A stretch of 64,000 nucleotides of DNA, taken from NCBI GenBank assembly GCA_037176705.1, contig CM073886.1, positions 8,328,001-8,392,000 on the forward strand. Reading direction: 5' to 3'. Shown in pieces: positions 11,246 through 20,410 of the stretch (positions within the stretch are counted from its first letter, which is position 1; each line of letters opens with the position of its first letter). The position numbers and the translations under genes were made by a program. The notes under the pieces were generated by a model. The model did no database searches and was not told where the DNA came from. It saw nothing but the letters and a program-made list of their open reading frames with translations. The DNA comes from Molossus alvarezi. Its lineage: Eukaryota; Chordata; Mammalia; Chiroptera; Molossidae.

Positions 11246-12138
11246 TTACAGCAGTCCTTTTAACATTTCTTGCAGTGCTGGTTTGGTGCTAATGTATTCC
11301 CTTAGCCTTTTTTTGTCTGGGAAGCTCTTTATTTGATTTTCTATTTTGAATGATAGCCTTGCTGGGTAGAGTAGTCTTGGATTCAGATTCTTGTTTGTCA
11401 TGACTTTGATTACTTCATTCCATTCTCTTCTGGCCTGTAGTGTTTCTTGTGAGAAGTCAGCTGAGAGCCTTATGGGGTTCCCTTTGTAGGTAACCTGTTG
11501 CTTATCTCTTGTTGCTTTTAGGATTCTCTCTTTGTCTTTAATTTGTGGCATTTTAATTACTATGTGTCTTGGTGTGGGCCTGTTTGGGTTCTTCTTACTT
11601 GGGACTCTCTGTGCTTCTTGAACTTGAATGCCTTCTTCCTTCACCAAATTAGGGAAGTTTTCTCTCACTATTTTTTTGAATATATTCTCTATCCCTTGCT
11701 CATTTTCTTCTTCTTCGGGGACTTCTATGATGCGAATATTATTACGTTTCCAGTTGTCCCACGGTTCTCTTAAGCTGTCTTCCTGTTTTTTAATAGTTTT
11801 TTCCTTTTGTTTTTCTGATTGGTTGATTTTTTCTACCCTGTCTTCTAATTCACTATCCGGTCCTCAGCTTCCTCTACTCTGCTTTTTAAACCTTCCAATG
11901 TGTTTTTCATTTCTGATATGTCATTTTTTATCTCTTCTTGTTGGTTTTTAATTTCCAATTGGCTTATTTTCAGTGTCTCTATGTCCTTACTCATGCTGTT
12001 CAGCTTCCTTAAGATCATGGCTCTGAATTCTAGCTCTGTTAACATGCCTAATTGCTCCGCATTGATCTCATCTTCGGTGGAGGTGTCTTGCTCTTTCATT
12101 TGGCTTCTGTTTCTGTGTTTCACTATTTTGGCTATCAC
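11246..12138 (-). pseudogene. L1 ORF1 (RNA-binding chaperone), disrupted
   Basis: ORF1 protein coats L1 RNA as a trimer. The N-terminal piece (12138-11845) has a heptad-rich coiled coil; the C-terminal piece (11668-11246) has the PRHIVIKM part of the RRM, the RREW motif and the YPARLSF C-terminal domain. The two pieces lie in different frames, so at least one frameshift falls between about 11845 and 11860. The C terminus EMLKGLL looks natural. Confidence 0.88.
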
Positions 12139-12963
12139 TGTGGGCTTTGGAGCCTGTCAAGTTCTCCCTGTGGGTGTTGGTGTTCTGCTGTTTGTGGCTC
12201 CCTCTCCTGTGTTTAGATGAGCGAGGGAGGACCCAAGTTGAACACCACTGTCAAGTCTTACTTTCCTGGTTAAAGTTGCCAGCCCAGGAAACGTACTGTT
12301 ATCCTCTAGCTTTTTGCCTGGAGGCTAGCAGTCTAGGTTAATTGATCAGTTTTGGGTTGTCAGTTGATTGAAAAACTCCCTCTGGTGCTCAGCCAAGGGG
12401 CTTTCACGAGGGTGGGGCAGATGCTGGTTGTTAGTGAGCCTCAATTAACACTTCAATGGCCCACAGGGTGGGGTTGGATCTCCGAGGGAGGGGCTGTTGC
12501 CTCTCCTCAGAGCCCTGGGAAGGAGCAATGTGGCCACTGTCTTGCGTGGCTGCAGTCAGCCAAAGCCCTGAGCGCCCTCCAAACCCCGAGTGTCCCGACA
12601 CAGTTCCAGTCCAGTCCGCCCTCCCTCTGCCGGAGCCCAGGGTGAGTGGCTGTGGCTGTTTCAGCCTCTGTCCCGGCTGCGCTGTGGAGCCGCCTGGGAG
12701 TGTGACCCGAGGGCGCCGCTCCCAGCTGAGGCCGCTGCCGAGCTGCCGACCGTGGGCTCCCAGCCCCCGTCTCGCGCCTTCGCAAGCCTACCGGGGTGGA
12801 GTCAGTGTCCCTCGTTGTATGGTCCTCCAAGCTGCTTTTCTGTTGGTTTTTCCTGTCGATTTGTCTGTGTTATAGTTGTAATTCCAGTTTGGTTCTGGGA
12901 GACGGTCTGTGTAGCTCCGTTCACTCCGCCACCATTTTTCGGTCCAGAAATGGGTAAAAAATC
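12139..12963 (-). promoter_or_regulatory. L1 5' UTR with internal promoter
   Basis: This lies between ORF1 and the TSD. It is CpG-rich at about 12580-12800, as L1 promoters often are. A YY1-like core (GCCACCATTTT on the plus strand, 12928-12938) sits about 25-35 bp from the element's 5' end, where L1s commonly carry a YY1 site. Plus-strand open frames here (12456-12875, 12590-13153) are products of GC richness. Confidence 0.7.
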
Positions 12964-12979
12964 TGTTGTTGTTACTTTC

Positions 12980-13320
12980 ACCAGACATGATTTTAATTGT
13001 TTTAAAAGGAAATTATGCAACCAGCGAAGAATGGAACTTCCAGGGAGGCCGGAAGCTAAGGGCTTCAGGTATATTTTGGTCTTCTTTGAAGAACTAGATA
13101 GTTTTATTTATCTAAGAAGGCCCTTTGTGAAGATTTACTTACATCTGGTTTAAACTCGAGCTTGTGATTTACAGCATCTTTCTAAACAGACTCAGTACCC
13201 TTTTACAGGGTAGTTATCACAGAAATATCCAGGTTCTTATGAGACACCCCTTTGAGTTGAGTGTATGATACATCTTATCTTCCATAAAGTGGATTTAAAT
13301 AAAATAGAGTCTGCTATAAT
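12980..13320. other. Unique spacer between two LINE insertions
   Basis: About 340 bp of AT-rich single-copy-looking sequence with no gene or recognised repeat. Confidence 0.5.
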
Positions 13321-13536
13321 TTCAATTTTTTTTTGTTTTTCTTTTTTAACTCATCCTAATTGTTGAATGTATTACAGATGTCCCCCCGTTTTCCCCATTG
13401 ACCCCCTCCTCCCCAATCCCGCCCCCCACTAGCCTTCCCCACACTATTGTTGGTGTCCACTGTTTATGCATATATGCATAGAAGTTCTTTGGTTTATCTT
13501 ATCCCACCCTTACTCCCCCCTTCCCTTTGAGGTTCA

Positions 13537-13722
13537 TCAGTCTAACAACGAATTTGTATTTCTTAATTCCTTCATCTTTTCGCCCATCCCTCCAGTCCCC
13601 ACCCATCTGGCGAACAACAAAAATTCTCTGTTATCTATTAGTCTCTTTCTGTTCTGCTTGTTCATTTTGTTTGTAGATTCAATTGTTGACAGATATGTAT
13701 TAATTGCCATTTTATTGTTCAT
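13537..13722 (-). CDS. Small downstream ORF of HAL1-like copy A
   Basis: The 61-codon frame contains MAINTYLSTIEST, corresponding in position and first residues to the start of L1 ORF2 (MAINKYILI), then continues into 3'-UTR-derived sequence (QNRKRLID, GGMGEK). The homologous frame in copy B (47020-47235) is also open. Comparing the 45 residues from MA(I/M)NTYLST to GGMGEK by eye gives about 33 identities. Whether it is translated is unknown; it may simply be a fused relic. Confidence 0.35.
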   Translation of the reverse strand: MNNKMAINTYLSTIESTNKMNKQNRKRLIDNREFLLFARWVGTGGMGEKMKELRNTNSLLD

Positions 13723-13797
13723 ATTTCTGTTCTTCTTCTCCTTTAAGAAGAACCTTCAACATTTATTATAAAATTGGTTTGGTGATGATGAACTCCT

Positions 13798-14667
13798 TTA
13801 GCTTTTTCTTGTCTGGGAACTCTTGATATGTCCATCAATTGTAAATGATAGCTTTGCAGGATAGAGTAGTCTTGGTTGTAGGTCATTGCTTTTCATCACC
13901 TTGAATATCTCTTCCCACTCTTTTCTGACCTCCACAGTTTCTTTTGAGAAATCAGCTGACAGTGTTATGGGAGCTCCTTTGTAGGTAACAAACTGCTTTT
14001 CTCTTGCTGCTTTTAAGATTCTCTCTTTGAAGTTAACCTTTGGCATTTTGATGATGATGTGTCTTGGTGTGGACCTCTTTGGGTTCATCTTGTTTGGAAC
14101 TCTCTGTGCTTCCTGGACTTATATGTCTGTTTCCTTCAGCAAGTTAAGGAAGTTTTCTGTTATTATTGTTTCAAATTTCTTGTTCGCTCTCTTCTCCTTC
14201 TGGCATCCCTATGATACAAATGTTGGCACACTTAAAGTTGTCCCAGAGACTCCTTACACTATCCTCATTTTTTTGGATTCTTTTTTCTTTTAGCTGTTCT
14301 GATTGGGTGTTTTTTGTTTCCTTATATTCCAAATCAATGGTTTGCTTCTTGGCTTTAGCTAATCTACTATTGATCTGTGTAAATTATTCTTTATTTCAGG
14401 TAGTACATCCTTCATTTCTGACTGGTCCATTTCTGACTGGTCCTTTTTTACATTGTTGATGTTCTCACTAAGTTCCTTGAAGGTCTCCTTAAGTTCCTTG
14501 AAGGTCTCACTAAGTTCCTTGAATGTCTCACCAAGTTCCTTGAGCAATCTTATAACCTGTGTTTTGAACTCTGCATCTGATTGATTGGTTATCTTCATTT
14601 TGTTAAATTCTTCTCCTGAAGTTTTGTTCTTTTCTTTCACTTGGGACATGTTTCTTTGTCTCTTCAT
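13798..14667 (-). pseudogene. HAL1-like ORF1, copy A, disrupted
   Basis: The N-terminal piece (14667-14359) begins MKRQRNMSQVKEK and contains a coiled coil with four near-identical heptads of the ETFKELS type. The C-terminal piece (14088-13798) carries [26 protein letters not shown] and YPAKLSF of the RRM and C-terminal domain. The sequence between is shortened and out of frame relative to copy B. It cannot make a full protein as read. Confidence 0.85.
14461..14544 (-). repeat. Four 21-bp units encoding coiled-coil heptads
   Basis: Four consecutive 21-mers share the pattern (G/T)(G/T)TCTC(A/C)(C/T)(T/C)AAGTTCCTTGA(A/G). Each codes for one heptad of the ORF1 coiled coil on the minus strand. 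Copy B has two comparable units at the matching place (about 48003-48044). Confidence 0.85.
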
Positions 14668-15713
14668 TTTGGCTGCTTCCCTGTGATTGTTTCTATGTAT
14701 TAGGTAGAGTTGTTATGTCTCCTAGGCTTTGTAGGGTGGTCTATTGTTATAGGTGTCCTGTTGGATCCAGTGGCACAGTCTCCCTGATCACTCCAGCTGG
14801 GCCCTTGAGGTGCACCCCTAGTGTGGACTGTTGTAATTGAGGCTTGATTGCTGTTGACACATCAATAGGAGGGATTTACTCAGGCTGATCAGCTTCAAGG
14901 ACTGGCTGTGCCCACTGACCACTGGCCTCTGATTACCTTGGAGGATCAGCTGTGTAGGGCCCACCACACAGAGCAAGACTTACTTCAGTAGGGTTCTAGT
15001 ACCCAGTGAGTCCACTCATTGACTGTGTCACTTGCAGAGGTGGTTAGGTGGTGGTGTTTTGATGTGGTCTGAAGCTGTCCACTGGGTGTATTGGCTCTGG
15101 GGCAAGGTCAGCCACTGCCTGTGTTCTATCTGGGGCCACCAGCATAAGCTACAAAGTGATCTGCTGATGGCTGCTTCTTGTTCTAGGCTTGGAGGTGTCC
15201 AGGAAAAGCCCAGTTGTGAACCAAGGCTGGCTGCTGCTAGTGCCAGGCCTGGGGCCACTTAACGAGAGGTATGGGCCCTGCTGAGACCAGATGTTGCTTA
15301 TTTGAGAGATTTGAGGAAACTCTGAGGTAGGGTCCAAGCCAGGCCAATCCTATAGTAAAGCCATTGAAAACAGCTTGGGTGGGCCTGAAAGTTGGGTAGG
15401 GCAGGGCCTCAGGGAATCACCAGGATGGGGAAATCAGTGTGAGCCAGGTTGCTGGAGTCTCAGATATGGTGTCCGTCTGCTGCCCCAGGGAAGGGCTCAC
15501 CAATGGAACATCAGCCTCCACCAGCATGTCTGTGTAGGGAAAAGCTGCCTCTCTAGCCCTTGTCCCAAGGCCAAACACCTCCCTATGTGTCTCTGGCAGC
15601 CCTCAAGCTGCCTCCTCTCCAAGCTTAGAGAGAGCAAGTCCAAGTAAGTCTGTGTGGTTGTGGGAGGAGGTGACACCGCGTTAACCTGTGCCGCCATCTT
15701 GACTGGAAGTTCC
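14668..15713 (-). promoter_or_regulatory. HAL1-like 5' UTR, copy A
   Basis: This 1-kb leader is related to the one in copy B over long stretches: both carry AGGCCAATCCTAT, CAGCTTGGGTGGGCCTGAA, GGGCCTCAGGGAATCAC and CCCCAGGGAAGGGCTC. It bears no clear likeness to the full-length L1 leader at 12139-12963, so the HAL1-like family has its own promoter type. Confidence 0.6.
15690..15701 (-). promoter_or_regulatory. YY1-like site at element 5' end
   Basis: On the minus strand this reads CAAGATGGCGGC, the YY1-type motif found at the start of mammalian L1 5' UTRs, here about 12 bp from the element's 5' end. It supports a full-length 5' end. Confidence 0.6.
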
Positions 15714-16510
15714 TTCCAGAAATTTTTAGCAGCACCAGAAACATGGGCTTTATTCTGCTGATTCTCCTAAGCTGCCGGATCATAAATTAGGAGTTTGGGG
15801 TGACTCTTTACCATTGTGAGGGAAGGCCCACCTGTGAAAAACATCAGTGTGGAGAAAGGCAGACTTGAAGTGAAGGTGGAGGATTTTACAGCATCAGGGC
15901 GCAACCACAGCCCACTGGCCTGTGCGTGTCCTGAGCACCACATTCTTCGGCTGTTCCTCTGCTCAGGCCAGTTTGACTTAGATGCTGTCACTTTCGACCA
16001 CAGTATCCTGACTCACGGATCTGTGAGTTATGGATGATAATCCCTTGTTGTGAAGATTACACGGAACGACATCTGTGTGCATTGATTTGCAAAGCCTAAC
16101 ACGTTCACCAAATTTTAATAAATGGCAGTTATTTAAAATAATGGACAACCTTCTTGGGAGTAGTTAGAACAGGGACTACAAGAGCTTGGTGATGCTGAAG
16201 TCACTTAACAGGTGAGGAACTAGGGAGTCACACCTCAGCCTCCCCCACCCCCAGTGACCAGATAAGGTGCTGCTAGTGTTTTTCAAGCATGTTCAGTATC
16301 AAGTGCCTTCTATGTTCTTTCCCTTCACTTAGCATAGAAAACTCCATGCACATGAGGCAGTTGGGTGTAGCATGAGGTGTGGTTGACTCAGGAGATAATG
16401 GTGCAACAGCCAGACCTGCAACACCCCACATGGCTGAGGTCTGTAAGTCTCAGCATCCTCAGATGTAGCACAACATGGCAATAATTCTTCCACTGTAGTT
16501 CAGGATCATT
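15714..16510. other. Unique non-coding stretch
   Basis: No gene recognised. Weak MIR-like resemblance occurs around 16430-16500 but is too short to assign. Confidence 0.4.
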
Positions 16511-16512
16511 TC

Positions 16513-16697
16513 ACACATAATCAATATTTATGACACTATTGGAATACAATTGCCAAGACCTGAGAAAGAAAGGTCATCTTCCCAGAGCCCATTTGCAGTG
16601 TTCTGACCTGTATTCTGAAGACATTTAGGAAAGAATTGTGGTAAGGTGATAAAGTGGACTTTCCTACACAGGACACAAAAACTCACGTGGTCCTCTT
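16513..16697 (+). repeat. Direct duplication, copy 1 of 2
   Basis: This 180-bp segment, from ACACATAATCAATATT to ACTCACGTGGTC, recurs at 18603-18784 in the same orientation, with roughly a dozen differences by eye (about 93% identity). The left edge is sharp and sequence upstream is unrelated. I do not recognise it as a known repeat family. Confidence 0.85.
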
Positions 16698-16779
16698 TAA
16701 CCAAAGGAGGAAAGAGATGTGAGAGGACTTTGAAAAGAGGAAAACATCATCACATGTGGTGTTAATTGTACATGTTGAT

Positions 16780-17001
16780 AAACACAGTAAAACTCTGTTT
16801 TTTTTTAGCAAAATAAACATTAACATATTTATAGGGGAGAATGGTCAATCAATAGGGCTTATCCTTTCATTTTTTATTAAGGTATAATTTACATACATTA
16901 AATTCAACCTCTATATGTGAGTTATTTTCATCTATTTACACTTTATAAAGGAAACTAATCTTTGAAATGTATATGTTCTGAGTGTTAGAATTATGTTTTT
17001 T
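16780..17001 (-). repeat. Old L1-type repeat shared with 4430-4600
   Basis: GCAAAATAAACATTAACATAT, TAGGGCTTATCCTTTCATTTTTT and TATTAAGGTATAATTTACATAC closely follow the sequence at 4435-4540, consistent with two copies of one antisense L1M 3' region. Confidence 0.5.
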
Positions 17002-17787
17002 AAAAATCAAGTTTCTTGGGTCAAATGGCAGTTCAATTTTTAATTTTTTGAGGTAACACCATAATGTTTTCCATAGTGGCTGCACCAGTCTGCATTCCCA
17101 CCAGCAGTGTACTAGAGTCCCCTTTTCCCCACACCCTCACCAACACTTGTTGTTTGATGATTTGTTGATGGCGGCCATTCTGACAGGTCCCAGTGATCCC
17201 ACTTCTAGGAATATACCCTAAGAAGCCTGAAACACCAATCAGAAAGACTATATGTACCCCCATGTACATAGCAGCACTATTTACAATAGCTAAGATCTGG
17301 AAACAGCCCAAATGTCCATCAGTAGACAAATGGATAAAAAAGCTGTGGTACATATACACAATGGAGTACTATGCAGCTGTAAGAAAGAAAGATCTCTTAT
17401 CCTTTGAAATGACCTGGAGGGACCTGGAGAGTATTATCCTAAGCAAAACAAGCCAAGCAGAGAAAGTGATGTGGAAGTCACATGATCTCACTTATTTGTG
17501 GAATATAATGAACATAACAGCCTGAGGAACGGGATAGTCCCAGAGATGTGGAAGTGGGGTACAGACTGACAATCCCCAGAAGAGGTGGTGGGGGGGAGAG
17601 ATAAACCACAGAACTTATATGCATGTATGCATGAACAATGGACATGGACAACAAAGCTGGGGACAGGATGGGGAGGGTTGGGGAGGGGGGAATCAGTGGG
17701 GGAAAAAGGAGAAACATCTGTAACAAAAATAAATTAATTAATTTAAAAAACCATAAAAAAAGAAATTAAAAAAAAATTAAGTTTCTT
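17002..17787 (+). mobile_element. Twin-primed (5'-inverted) L1 insertion with TSD
   Basis: From 17188 to the A tail near 17771 the sequence is a plus-strand L1 3' end: the end of ORF2 ([28 protein letters not shown]) and the 3' UTR. From 17018 to 17187 an adjacent ORF2 segment is inverted (GTAACACCATAATGTTTTCC, as on the plus strand of the minus-strand L1 at 7730-7860). Flanks 17002-17017 and 17772-17787 match at 15 of 16 positions. A short inverted 5' part plus TSD is the signature of twin priming. Confidence 0.92.
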
Positions 17788-17799
17788 TGTAACGTCCTG

Positions 17800-18300
17800 T
17801 AGTTGATTTTTTTTTTAAAGACCACCAATGCTTCCTTTCCCTGTTTCCACAGGCTTTCCATGGAGGATTTTGCAGCTCCTTCCACCCGGACATGGAGTTC
17901 GCATCCCTTCCCTTGAACTTGGGCTGGTCTTGTGACTTGTTTTAGCCAAAAGACTGTGGCGGAAGCAATGATACTCTTGTTCTAAGCCTAGACCACAAGA
18001 GACTTTGCAAGTTCATCCCCATCTGGGACTCTACCACTCACGGTTGAGAACCTAGGTAGCCTGCGGGCCGATGAGAGGCCACTAGAGATAAACCATCTCT
18101 GCTGAGCTCATCCTAGGCCAACAGCTCTCAGCTGACCCAGTAGCTGACCAAGGGAGCCCAGGTGAGATCCAAGAGCCACTCTATTGAGTGCAGCCTAATT
18201 TGCCAATTCATAGTAACTAAAAGACTGCTGTTTTAAGCCACTAAGTTTGAGAAGTCTTATACATAGCAAAAGCTAACTAATATATACCAGGTAGAGTCAG
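17800..18300 (+). repeat. MaLR/MLT1-type LTR fragment
   Basis: The 3' part carries TTTTAAGCCACTAAGTTTGAG and AGCAAAAGCTAACTAATA, the typical end of a MaLR-type LTR; upstream, CACAGGCTTTCCATGG and CTGACCCAGTAGCTGACC fit the same family. The subfamily is not resolved. The element at 31880-32400 looks like the same family in reverse. Confidence 0.55.
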
Positions 18301-18364
18301 CATATTGCCATGTCTGTCACATCAGTTCACTTTTATAAGGTCAATGACTTGGGTGCTCTGTCCT

Positions 18365-18495
18365 TCATTCTTGAGTGACCTTGGGTGAGCCATTCCTGTG
18401 GCCTCCCTCCATCTTTAAAGGAGGATTAACAGCCCAACTCACCTTGCATGGCTGTAAGGACTGACTAAGATAAAATCAATGCGGGAGGCGGTAGG
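18365..18495 (+). repeat. MIR fragment
   Basis: GAGTGACCTTGGGTGAGCC, GCCTCCCTCCATCTTTAAAGG and GGCTGTAAGGACTGACTAAG follow the plus-strand MIR order. Confidence 0.6.
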
Positions 18496-18602
18496 GATTG
18501 GTCGTGGTAGAGTCAATGACCTTCAAGCTCCCTTGCAAACTTGAGGGTTTATATGGATTGTAGAAATGTAGGTTATTAGTATTATCATTATGCATAGAGT
18601 AG

Positions 18603-18784
18603 ACACATAATCAATATTGATGACACTATTGGAATAAAATTGCCAAGGCCTGAAAAAGAAAGGTCATTTTCCCAGGGCCCATTTGCAGTGTTCTGACCTG
18701 TATTCTGAAGACATTTAGGAAAGAATTGTGGTAAGGTGATAAAGCAGACTCTCCCACACAGGACATAAAACTCACATGGTCTTT
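18603..18784 (+). repeat. Direct duplication, copy 2 of 2
   Basis: Partner of 16513-16697. The most conserved part is TTTGCAGTGTTCTGACCTGT and the following AAAGAATTGTGGTAAGGTGA. The copies lie about 2.1 kb apart with the twin-primed L1 between them. Confidence 0.85.
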
Positions 18785-19250
18785 GAATTCTGTTGTGTTC
18801 AGAGAAAATCTAGGAGGCAAAGGGAACAAGAAAAAATCCTGGAGCAGTTTCTTAGTCTCTGCTTTCACATTTCTTCATAGGGTAAGGAGCCAGGACCGAG
18901 AATTTCTGGGGAACTCTGCCCTGGGGAGGTGGGAAGTACTTCATCCCTTTGTAAATAGTTGAGCCCCAATGGACCACCTCCAGTCATTAATGATTCAACA
19001 CCAGTTACATGAATTATAATCCTCCCATCACAAGGCTTTGATTTAGCCCCAGCGAGTAAGCTTCCTATGGTCAGCCTTGAGACCGCTTGGGGCCCAAGTC
19101 TACCCAGACCAGTTCTGTTCAGTAAAACTTCCTCGCCCAAGTACATGTGTCTAGGAATTCAGAAAAGATCATCTAAGTCCTAGGCCTCCCAATCATTCCT
19201 CGATACTCATTCATTCATGACTAATATCAAGATGATCGTGGCTATGGGAG
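18785..19250. other. Unique non-coding stretch
   Basis: No gene or clear repeat seen. A 93-codon minus-strand frame (18865-19146) has no recognisable domain. Confidence 0.4.
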
Positions 19251-19256
19251 AGGACA

Positions 19257-19485
19257 GTAGGTAAGAGCCTGGCTCTGGGACCAGACTTCTTGTGGCAGAA
19301 TCCCAGCTCTGCCCCTCAGCAGCAGCGTGATTTTGGGCAAGCTACTTGACACCTCTACGCCTACTGCCTCATCTACACAGCATGAATAATAATAACCAAA
19401 AACAACTTCTTGGATGCTGGTGAGGATTAAATTGTTTAATATGTGAAAACCACTTAGAACCATGCAGGTGTGTAAGGACTCAATT
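19257..19485 (+). repeat. MIR SINE
   Basis: A well-preserved plus-strand MIR: GTAAGAGCCTGGCTCTGGG, AGAATCCCAGCTCTGCC, GGCAAGCTACTTGACACCTC, GGTGAGGATTAAATTG and AACCACTTAGAACCATGC in order. Confidence 0.8.
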
Positions 19486-19509
19486 CATGTTCATTTTTCT
19501 CATTTTTAC

Positions 19510-19920
19510 TATATATTAAGACTTCACTGTATGCTACATTCCTTGATAGGAGGTGGACAGGCTCTGAAAAACTAAATGTAAGATGACCTTGTCCTCATAA
19601 AGTTCACATTTTATAGGAAAAGGGTTTTTAGTGGCAGGTAAATAATGAAATGTAGTACTTAGGGATTCCTAGGAGTGCAGTGAAGGCGATAGATGGGGAG
19701 ATGGGACAGATCAGGGTGGAGGGCAGGTGACCAGCACAGCCTGGAGCTGAGACCTGGTGATGAGGAGAAACCACAGGGGGATGCGGAGAAGGAGGACTCC
19801 ACAGGGAAGCGCAAAGGCAAAGGCCCCGAAGCAGGGACAAGCCTGAGGTTCCCAACGGAAAAGAACCCAGGAAATGCAGTTCCGTGAGAGGCCAGCAGGG
19901 GCGCCAAGAAGTAGGCAGAG
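19510..19920 (-). repeat. LINE2 (L2) 3' region
   Basis: TGACCTTGTCCTCATAAAG, CAGGGTGGAGGGCAGG and CAAAGGCAAAGGCCCCGAAG follow the order of the reverse-complement L2 3' end. Confidence 0.6.
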
Positions 19921-19929
19921 GAGCTAGTG

Positions 19930-20410
19930 ACCACATGGATGTATCTGAGACTCATGCGAAATGAAGTCAGTCAGGCACAGAAAGACAAATGCTGCCTGAG
20001 CTCACTTACACGTCGAATATAAAATCGCAGAAAGGAGAAAGGTGGTTGCGGGGCCGGGGAGGTCATGGTCAAAGGGCTCACGGTTGTGCAAGGTGGGTTC
20101 TGAAGAGCTGCTATACAGTAGGGTGTCCATAGCTCACAACCCTGTACTGTACACTTAACATTTGTAGGCAGGTAGATCTTATGCTAAGTGTTCTTACTAC
20201 CAAAAAAGTAACCATAAGAACAACAGCAATAATAAAGGAGGCTGGAGGAAACGTTGGGAGGAGATGGATATGGTTATGGGCTTTGATGGTAGTGATGGTG
20301 TCATGGGTGTATATTAACCCCTTCACCCCCACACTCTTCAAGTTGTATACATTATATATGTACTGCTTTTCCATGCTAACCGTCCCTTGATAAAATGGTT
20401 AAAAAGAAGA
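19930..20410 (+). repeat. Old L1M 3' UTR
   Basis: GCAGAAAGGAGAAAGGTGGTTG, TGGTCAAAGGGCTCACGG, CCCTGTACTGTACACTTAAC and GTAGATCTTATGCTAAGTGT are characteristic of mammalian L1M 3' UTRs. It ends in TTGATAAAATGGTTAAAAAG. Confidence 0.65.

Larger units (their letters stand above)
7087..12963 (-). mobile_element. Full-length L1 retrotransposon, mutated
   Basis: A 5.88-kb element on the minus strand, flanked by a perfect 16-bp TSD. Reading from its 5' end (12963) it has a GC-rich 5' UTR of about 825 bp, ORF1 (12138 to 11246), a 45-bp spacer, ORF2 (11200 to 7382), a G/T-rich 3' UTR, and an A-rich tail that is partly an ATTTTT-type microsatellite (about 7094-7150). Both ORFs carry frameshifts or stops, so it cannot move by itself. 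The perfect TSD suggests a fairly recent, lineage-specific insertion. Confidence 0.95.
13325..15713 (-). mobile_element. HAL1-like ORF1-only LINE, copy A (decayed)
   Basis: A 2.4-kb minus-strand element with a T-rich left end (A tail), a 3' UTR starting near TGTATTACAGATG, a small ORF (13537-13722), ORF1 remnants (13798-14667) and a 5' UTR of about 1 kb ending TGACTGGAAGTTCC. It has no ORF2 beyond its first few codons. The same order and clearly homologous UTRs occur at 46850-49019, so the lack of ORF2 is a family trait and not a private deletion. I could not find a convincing TSD. Confidence 0.82.

Noticed and set aside
12456..13153. GC-rich plus-strand frames of 139 and 187 codons
   Set aside because: They lie antisense in the L1 5' UTR and run past the TSD; no host exon features.
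13325..15713. TSD for HAL1-like copy A
   Set aside because: Left (TTCAATTTTT) and right (TTCCAGAAATTTTT) flanks are only loosely similar and T-rich; not convincing.
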